A DNA stretch of 64,000 bases from NCBI GenBank assembly GCA_016716715.1, contig JADJVE010000003.1, forward strand, positions 310,001 to 374,000, read 5' to 3'. Shown piece by piece: positions 59,473-64,000 of this stretch. Position numbers and translations under genes: made by a program. The notes beneath the pieces are model-generated. The model searched no databases. It was not told the origin of the DNA and was given only the letters and a program-made list of their open reading frames with translations. This stretch comes from Acidobacteriota bacterium (GTDB lineage Bacteria > Acidobacteriota > Thermoanaerobaculia > UBA5066). Numbering within the stretch: the stretch's first letter is position 1; each line of letters starts with the position of its first letter.

Positions 59473-60660
59473 ATGCCTCCCGCCCTGCCGCGCGTCGCCC
59501 TCGTCGGGCCGTTCCCGCCGGTCCGCAGCGGCATCGCCGACCAGGACGCGCGCCTCCTCGCCGCGCTGCGGCGGCTCGGCGTCGACCCGCTCGTCGTCGG
59601 CTTCTCGCGGATGTACCCCCGCTTCCTGTATCCGGGGACTTCGGAATACTCGGAAGAAGAGAAGAAGATTTTCTTAGAAGGTGAAGAGGGGAGAGAAGCA
59701 GGGCGGCCGGCGGTCTTTCCGCGGCCCGGCAGCGCTCCTTCGCTCGATGGGCTCAACCCGTACTCGTTCGTTCGGGCGGCCCGCTTTCTTTCACTCGAAG
59801 AAATCTCTCTCCTCATCCTTCCCTGGTGGACCTCGTATTTCGCCCCCCACGTAACGCTCCTTCTCTCCACTCTCGGCGCCGAGCGGCCCTCCGCCGTCCG
59901 CCTCCTCCTCTGTCACAACGTCTTCGACCACGAGGCGCATCCGCTGAAGGACGCGCTCACGCACGCGGTGCTCCGCCGGGCCGACCGCTTCGCCGTCCAG
60001 AACGCGCGGAGCGCGCGCGAGGTGGCAGCCGAACGGCCGGACGCGCCGATCGCAGTCGTGCCGCACCCGGCCGAGCCGCGCGCGGTCCTCCCGGACCGCG
60101 ACGCGGCGCGCGGGCAGCTCGGCGTCCCGCTCGACGTGCCCGTGTTTCTCTTCAGCGGCCTCCTGAGGCCCTACAAGGGCTGGGACGTCCTCCTCGACGC
60201 GTTCGCGGCGCTGCGCCGCGAGGTGCCGCGCGCGCTCCTCGTCCTCGCGGGCGAGCCGTGGGGCGAGGCGCGCCGGCTCGAGGCGTGGGCGCCCGCCGGC
60301 GTCCGCCTCGAGCTGCGCTACCTGCCCGAGAAGGAGCGCGGCCTCTGGTTCGCCGCCGCGGACGCCGTCGTCTGCCCGTACCGTCACGCGACGGGCTCGG
60401 GCATCGCCGCCGACGCGCTCGCGTACGGCCGGCCCGTGATCGGCTCGCGCGTGGAGGGCCTCGAGGACGTCGTTGAGGACGGACACAGCGGCCTCCTCGT
60501 CCCTCCCGGCGATGCGGCTGCGCTCGCGCGCGCAATGGCTCTCTTCGTCCGCGAGAACCTCGGGCCGCGTCTCGGAGCCGGCGCCGCGCGCCTCCGGGCC
60601 TCGTTCGGACCCGACGACCACGCGCGCCGCGTGCTCGCGCTCGGCGGCGTGACGGCCTGA
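59473..60660 (+). CDS. Glycosyltransferase family 4/1 protein
   Basis: 395 residues; GAGGGAG just upstream of ATG 59473. GT-B fold: RVALVGPFPPVRSGIADQD at the start, LCHNVFDHEAHPLKD (about 150-165), the C-terminal GLLRPYKGWDVLLDAF (about 232-247), ELRYLPEKERGLWFAAADA and PYRHATGSGIAADALAYGRPVI, which replaces the usual E-x7-E nucleotide-sugar loop with a less acidic version. Transfers a sugar from an activated donor; acceptor unknown. Residues about 55-120 include EEKKIFLEGEEG and LEEISLLILP, coded by an inverted pair of the AT-rich repeat (59664-59691, 59793-59812); this stretch has anomalous codon use. Confidence 0.87.
   Translation: MPPALPRVALVGPFPPVRSGIADQDARLLAALRRLGVDPLVVGFSRMYPRFLYPGTSEYSEEEKKIFLEGEEGREAGRPAVFPRPGSAPSLDGLNPYSFVRAARFLSLEEISLLILPWWTSYFAPHVTLLLSTLGAERPSAVRLLLCHNVFDHEAHPLKDALTHAVLRRADRFAVQNARSAREVAAERPDAPIAVVPHPAEPRAVLPDRDAARGQLGVPLDVPVFLFSGLLRPYKGWDVLLDAFAALRREVPRALLVLAGEPWGEARRLEAWAPAGVRLELRYLPEKERGLWFAAADAVVCPYRHATGSGIAADALAYGRPVIGSRVEGLEDVVEDGHSGLLVPPGDAAALARAMALFVRENLGPRLGAGAARLRASFGPDDHARRVLALGGVTA
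59664..59812. repeat. Inverted pair of the AT-rich dispersed repeat inside the glycosyltransferase gene
   Basis: Forward copy GAAGATTTTCTTAGAAGGTG (59664-59683, continuing AAGAGGGG); reverse copy ACTCGAAGAAATCTCTCTCC (59793-59812), the 20-mer also found in ligA. Confidence 0.8.
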
Positions 60661-60689
60661 TCGCGCGCGGTTGGTAGACTCGAGAGCGT

Positions 60690-61601
60690 ATGGGCCAGGT
60701 ACGCATGTTCCGAGACCGCGTCGTCTCGATGGAGCAGACGCAGGAGATCGGCGAGAAACACATCGACCTTCTGACGGCGCTCGCGACGGAAGCGCTTCCG
60801 GGCTATGCCCTCAGCGAGCACGGGCTCGAGCACGAGCAGGACCTCTACGTCCTGACGGTGGCGAACGCCGACACGGGCGAGACCCGCCGCGTCGCCTTCA
60901 CGCGCATGGTGCTGAGCGACGCGGACCGCATTCCCGCAATCGTCGCGGACGCCGCGGCGCCGGTACGCGCCCGCATCGTCGACCTCATCCGGAGGGAGTC
61001 CGCGAGTCCGCGCATCCTCGTCACGATCCGCGCGCTCCTGACGGATGACGAGCGGGTGGAAGCGGACGGGATCGAGGCCGAGTGGAGGAAGAAGCACGAG
61101 GCGGAGCTCGCGGCGAAGAAGGCCGAGGACGAGCGCCGGCAGCGCGAACGCCAGCGCGTCAAGCAGCAGGAAGACGCGCGGCGGCAGGCGCAGCGCGAGC
61201 GCGAGAAGCGCCAGCGCGCCGCGCAGGGCAGCGGGAGAGAAGCCCCAGCGGCGCCGCAGCAGCCCGGCGAGGGCGGCGGCAAGCGCCGGCGGCGGCGCGG
61301 CCGCGGCGGTTCGGGGCGGGGCGCCGCGCCCGGCGGCGCCGGGCAGCCCGCGGCGCAGGGGCAGGCGGCCCCTCAGGCCCAGGCGCCGCGAGAGCCCCGT
61401 CCGCAGCGTCCCCCGCAGCAGCAGCGTCCCCCACAGCAGCAGCGGCCTCCGCAGGGAACTCCCGGCGGCGAGGCCGGCGGCCCGAGGCCCGAGGGCGGCG
61501 GAGGCGGACGGCGGCGGCGGCGGCGCGGGCGCGGCCGGGGTCCGGGCGGGAATCCGGGGACCGAGGGCGGCGGGACTCCGCCTCCTCCGGCGTCGGGCTA
61601 G
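60690..61601 (+). CDS. Protein with N-terminal globular domain and Arg/Gly/Gln/Pro-rich (RGG-like) tail
   Basis: 303 residues. Residues 1-125 form a folded domain (IDLLTALATEALPGYALSE, LYVLTVANADTGETRRVAF). Residues about 125-180 are a charged, Arg/Gln-rich likely coiled coil (EAELAAKKAEDERRQRERQ). The remaining about 125 residues are low complexity: GGKRRRRRGRGGSGRG, a Pro/Gln stretch (RPPQQQRPPQQQ) and a second RRRRRRGRGRG block. Such tails bind RNA and can promote condensates in other systems, but no homologue is recognised. Possible ribosome- or RNA-associated protein; the folded domain is unassigned. Confidence 0.75.
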   Translation: MGQVRMFRDRVVSMEQTQEIGEKHIDLLTALATEALPGYALSEHGLEHEQDLYVLTVANADTGETRRVAFTRMVLSDADRIPAIVADAAAPVRARIVDLIRRESASPRILVTIRALLTDDERVEADGIEAEWRKKHEAELAAKKAEDERRQRERQRVKQQEDARRQAQREREKRQRAAQGSGREAPAAPQQPGEGGGKRRRRRGRGGSGRGAAPGGAGQPAAQGQAAPQAQAPREPRPQRPPQQQRPPQQQRPPQGTPGGEAGGPRPEGGGGGRRRRRRGRGRGPGGNPGTEGGGTPPPPASG

Positions 61602-61608
61602 CTCAGGC

Positions 61609-62538
61609 TCAGAGGACGGCGCCGCAGCGCGGACAGAAGACGAACCCGTCCGTCTGCTCGTGCGCGCAGCTCACGTCCAACCGGGCGGGAGCGGGCAGCT
61701 CGACCGCGTCGTCCACGGGTACGAGGCGTACGCGCACGCCGTGCGAGTCCGCGGCGATGAGGTCCACGCGCCGGCGCGTCGCGGGAGCGCCGGGCAGCGC
61801 GGCTTCCGCGACGAAGCCCTCGGTGCGGGCGCAACGGCCCTGGAACCACGCTACGAGCGGAGACAGGAGCGCGACCGAGAGGCGGCGCGTGACGGCGGGG
61901 TGCGCCGCGTCGAACGTGCGCAGGAAGGCGCCGTGCGTGTCGGCGCCGAGCTCGAGCTCCGTGGCGTCGAAGCGCAGGGCCTCGGCGAGGAGCGCGCGGC
62001 CGAGGCGGTCGATCCAGTCCTCGTCCGGAACGGGAACTGCCGCCGGAGCGGGTGCGGCCGCCGGGGCGGGCGCCGCCGCGACGGGCGAGGGCGCGCGGCC
62101 CGCGGGGCCGGCTTCGAACTTCTCGATGACGTCCTCGAGGACCGGGTCGGGCGCGACGAAGATCTCGACGGAGAAGCCGCTCGCGATCGAGAGGTTCTTC
62201 TGCAGGACGATGTTCTGCGGGTCCGAGATCGCGACGTGCAGGATCTTCCCCGAGAGGGAGAACGGGAACGCGCGGAAGCGCCGCCGCTCCTTGGCTGGAA
62301 GGCACTCGACGATGTCCGGGTCGGCCGAGAGAAGGGTCGCGCGGGAAACGCCGGGCAGTCCGTACGCCTGGGAGAGGGCGGCGGTCAGCGTCTCCTCGCT
62401 GACGGCGCCGGTCGAGAGAAGCGCGCGCTCGATCGTCCCCCCGTGCGTCTTCTGCCACGTGGACGCGCGGCTCAGGCGGCGGACCGTGAGGTCGCCCGCC
62501 TCGGCGAGCAGGTCTCCGACTCCCAGGTTGACGGGCAT
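61609..62538 (-). CDS. Stand-alone MshEN (GspE N-terminal-like) domain protein
   Basis: 309 residues from ATG 62538. Residues about 15-145 form the MshEN / type II secretion E N-terminal pattern: ERALLSTGAVSEETLTAALSQ, AKERRRFRAFPFSLSGKILHVAISDP and FSVEIFVAPDPVLEDVIEKF. In MshE and similar ATPases this domain binds c-di-GMP. No Walker A or AAA+ module follows; instead an Ala/Pro linker and a C-terminal domain ending in a partial zinc ribbon (SCAHEQTDGFVFCPRCGAVL). It may be a c-di-GMP-responsive adaptor for pilus or secretion assembly. The PilZ protein elsewhere in the window shares the c-di-GMP theme. Confidence 0.8.
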   Translation of the reverse strand: MPVNLGVGDLLAEAGDLTVRRLSRASTWQKTHGGTIERALLSTGAVSEETLTAALSQAYGLPGVSRATLLSADPDIVECLPAKERRRFRAFPFSLSGKILHVAISDPQNIVLQKNLSIASGFSVEIFVAPDPVLEDVIEKFEAGPAGRAPSPVAAAPAPAAAPAPAAVPVPDEDWIDRLGRALLAEALRFDATELELGADTHGAFLRTFDAAHPAVTRRLSVALLSPLVAWFQGRCARTEGFVAEAALPGAPATRRRVDLIAADSHGVRVRLVPVDDAVELPAPARLDVSCAHEQTDGFVFCPRCGAVL

Positions 62539-62640
62539 GTCCACCGAATATTTAGCACGATCCGGGCCGGGGCCAGCGGGCGCTAAACCGACGAAACGTG
62601 TCGCTCGAGGCCGCCAGCCCCGACTTCGGGGGGCCGCGGC

Positions 62641-62657
62641 CCGACAGAAACTGTCGG
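62641..62657 (-). terminator. Hairpin immediately after the UbiD-family gene
   Basis: CCGACAG, AAA loop and CTGTCGG form a perfect 7-base-pair stem that directly abuts the stop codon (62658-62660) of the minus-strand UbiD gene. Position fits a terminator for that gene; there is no U-tract, so it may be factor-assisted. The remaining spacer to 62539 holds a GGCCGCGGCC palindrome but no gene. Confidence 0.45.
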
Positions 62658-64000
62658 TCAGCCCTTCGGAAAGTACTCGCGCCACCTCTGGTCGACGAGG
62701 GCGATCGTCGACGGATCGGCCTCGACGACGCCGGGCATCCACGGCTTCGTCCGGGCGTCGATCACGACCGGCGGCGAGAACGCGAGGTGATTCCGCACGA
62801 CGCGCGTGGCGCCGTGGATGTCGGCCGCCGGCTCGAAACGCGTGAAGACACTCCAGAGAAACGCGCGCTCGTCCTTCGCGGTCGCCGCCGCGTCGTCCGC
62901 GAGGACGACGAGCGGCCACGCCGCGAGCGCCGGGTCCGACGCGAGGCGGTCCGCGTAGGCGCGGTCGTCCGCGTACGCGGGCCCCTCGACGACGAGCGCG
63001 CCCGGCGCGAAGACGGCGGCGGCCGCCGCCCCGGCCGGGAGCGGGCCGCGGAACTCCGCGGGGAGGTCGCGGATCGCTTCGCCGAGGCCGAGGAGGACGC
63101 CCTTGCTGCCCTCATTCACCTTCGGGCCCGTGTAGTCGAGCGTGTCCATCGCGAGGTTCCCGAAGACGAAGAGGTCCGTCTCGAACCGGCAGCGCGCGAG
63201 GACGTGCCCGAGGAGTCCCTTGAAGTCGCGGAGGTCGCGACGCGCGTCCGTCACGAGGAGAAACTTCGTGAGCGCGAGCTGACCCTCGCCGAGGATCCGG
63301 AACGCCGAGGCCATCGCCTCGCGCCCGTAGCGGTCGCGGACGACCGCGGCCGCGAGAGAGTGGAAGCCCGTGTCGCCGTAGCTCCAGAGGGCGACGACGG
63401 ACGGCATCACGAGCGGGAAGAGCGGCGAGAGCAGCTCCTGCAGCGTGTCCCCGATGTAGAAGTCCTCCTGCCGCGGCTTGCCGACGACCGTGGCGGGGAA
63501 GATCGCGTCCTTGCGGCGGAAGACGCGGTCCACCTCGAGGACGGGGTAGGCGTGCTGGAGGGAGTAGTAGCCGTAGTGGTCTCCGAACGGCCCCTCGGGC
63601 CGGCGCACCTTCGGCGGCACCTTGCCCGTGATCGCGAACTCGGCGCGCGCGACGAGCCGGTGCGGGGCGCCCGCGGCGTCGGCCATCTCGAGCTTCTTCC
63701 CCAGGAGGAGCGACGCGACGAGGAGCTCGGGCACGCCCTCGGGGAGAGGCGCGATCGCGCCGAGGATGAGCGCGGGCGGGCCGCCGAGGAAGATCGTGAG
63801 CGGCAGCGCCTCGCCCTTCGCCTCGGCCGCGTGGTAATGGAAGCCGCCGCCCTTGCCGATCTGCCAGTGGACGCCCGTCGTGCGCGGGCCGTGGATCTGG
63901 ATGCGGTACATCCCGAGGTTGGACTCGTGCCTGTCGGGGTGTTCCGTGTAGACGAGAGGGAGGGTGAGGAACGGCCCGCCGTCCTCCGGCCACCCCGTGA
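62658..64000 (-). CDS. UbiD-family decarboxylase (N-terminus outside the window)
   Basis: At least 447 residues; the frame runs open through the right edge (LTLPLVYTEHPDRHESNLGM), so the start lies beyond. UbiD signatures: MYRIQIHGPRTTGVHWQIGK, GGPPALILGAIAPLPEG, RRPEGPFGDHYGYYS and the prFMN/metal-site Glu and Arg residues around LLVTDARRDLRDFKGLLGH. UbiD enzymes use prenylated FMN to (de)carboxylate aromatic acids; menaquinone or ubiquinone-pathway decarboxylases and aromatic acid enzymes share this fold. Which pathway cannot be decided here. C-terminus REYFPKG followed by a hairpin. Confidence 0.9.
   Translation of the reverse strand, partial: TGWPEDGGPFLTLPLVYTEHPDRHESNLGMYRIQIHGPRTTGVHWQIGKGGGFHYHAAEAKGEALPLTIFLGGPPALILGAIAPLPEGVPELLVASLLLGKKLEMADAAGAPHRLVARAEFAITGKVPPKVRRPEGPFGDHYGYYSLQHAYPVLEVDRVFRRKDAIFPATVVGKPRQEDFYIGDTLQELLSPLFPLVMPSVVALWSYGDTGFHSLAAAVVRDRYGREAMASAFRILGEGQLALTKFLLVTDARRDLRDFKGLLGHVLARCRFETDLFVFGNLAMDTLDYTGPKVNEGSKGVLLGLGEAIRDLPAEFRGPLPAGAAAAAVFAPGALVVEGPAYADDRAYADRLASDPALAAWPLVVLADDAAATAKDERAFLWSVFTRFEPAADIHGATRVVRNHLAFSPPVVIDARTKPWMPGVVEADPSTIALVDQRWREYFPKG

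Noticed and set aside
61400..61450. CAGCAGCAGCGTCCCCC-like repeats as a CRISPR array
   Set aside because: They code for the Pro/Gln-rich tail of the RGG-type protein; unit lengths are below 20 bases and there are no unique spacers.

Overview
The window is a continuous, gene-dense stretch (about 53 protein genes and one tRNA, no gene-free gap over 130 bases) from a very GC-rich, Gram-negative-type bacterium. Outer-membrane beta-barrels, a TonB-dependent receptor, secreted tandem 100-residue Ig-like repeats, and a pair of secreted VWFA-related proteins with a 'VETS..E.DA.VTD.DG.PV' N-terminus point to Acidobacteriota, possibly a Thermoanaerobaculia-like lineage. There is no rRNA gene here, so this placement is an inference from gene content.

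Layout. 1-9.8 kb: a co-directional block of exported proteins: two tandem paralogues, a CARDB-like protein, a 1750-residue Ig-repeat protein and a beta-barrel overlapping it by 4 bases. 9.8-19.7 kb: dCMP deaminase, PilZ protein, TonB receptor, a frameshifted YdjM/DUF457 membrane protein, a DODA-type dioxygenase, and a minus-strand group with MiaE, a membrane protein and an M1 peptidase. 19.7-31.3 kb: NAD-dependent DNA ligase, an NtrC-type regulator, polyphosphate kinase, a DUF4301 protein, pyrophosphatase, an epimerase, a 2Fe-2S ferredoxin and MsrB. 31.3-38.6 kb: a minus-strand housekeeping run reading tilS, hpt-like, ftsH, folP, glmM and a PLP decarboxylase, next to a tRNA-Met(CAU). 38.6-50.6 kb: small zinc-finger protein, ThpR, two DinB-fold proteins, an M64 peptidase, an ABM protein, an OPT transporter, a Tricorn-type protease, malic enzyme and RsmH. 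50.6-54.1 kb: a secreted alkaline phosphatase divergent from a DUF47 (PhoU-like)/PiT phosphate pair. 54.1-64 kb: TPR protein, RlmI-type methyltransferase, twin VWFA proteins, a glycosyltransferase, an RGG-tailed protein, a stand-alone MshEN protein and the start of a UbiD decarboxylase.

Most unusual signal. An AT-rich dispersed repeat of about 20-28 bases (core close to GATTTCTTNGAAGGTGAAG) occurs at least 17 times, always as convergent inverted pairs 20-250 bases apart. The pairs lie inside or at the edge of otherwise ordinary housekeeping genes (ligA, DUF4301, folP, tilS, M64 peptidase, rsmH, glycosyltransferase). Two unrelated genes share an identical 20-mer. The repeat is read in several frames and stands out against the GC-rich background. 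I know of no described element that matches it.

Phosphate handling recurs: alkaline phosphatase, DUF47/PiT, polyphosphate kinase and pyrophosphatase are all in the window. Many neighbours overlap by 4 bases (ATGA/GTGA/TTGA), so translational coupling seems common here.
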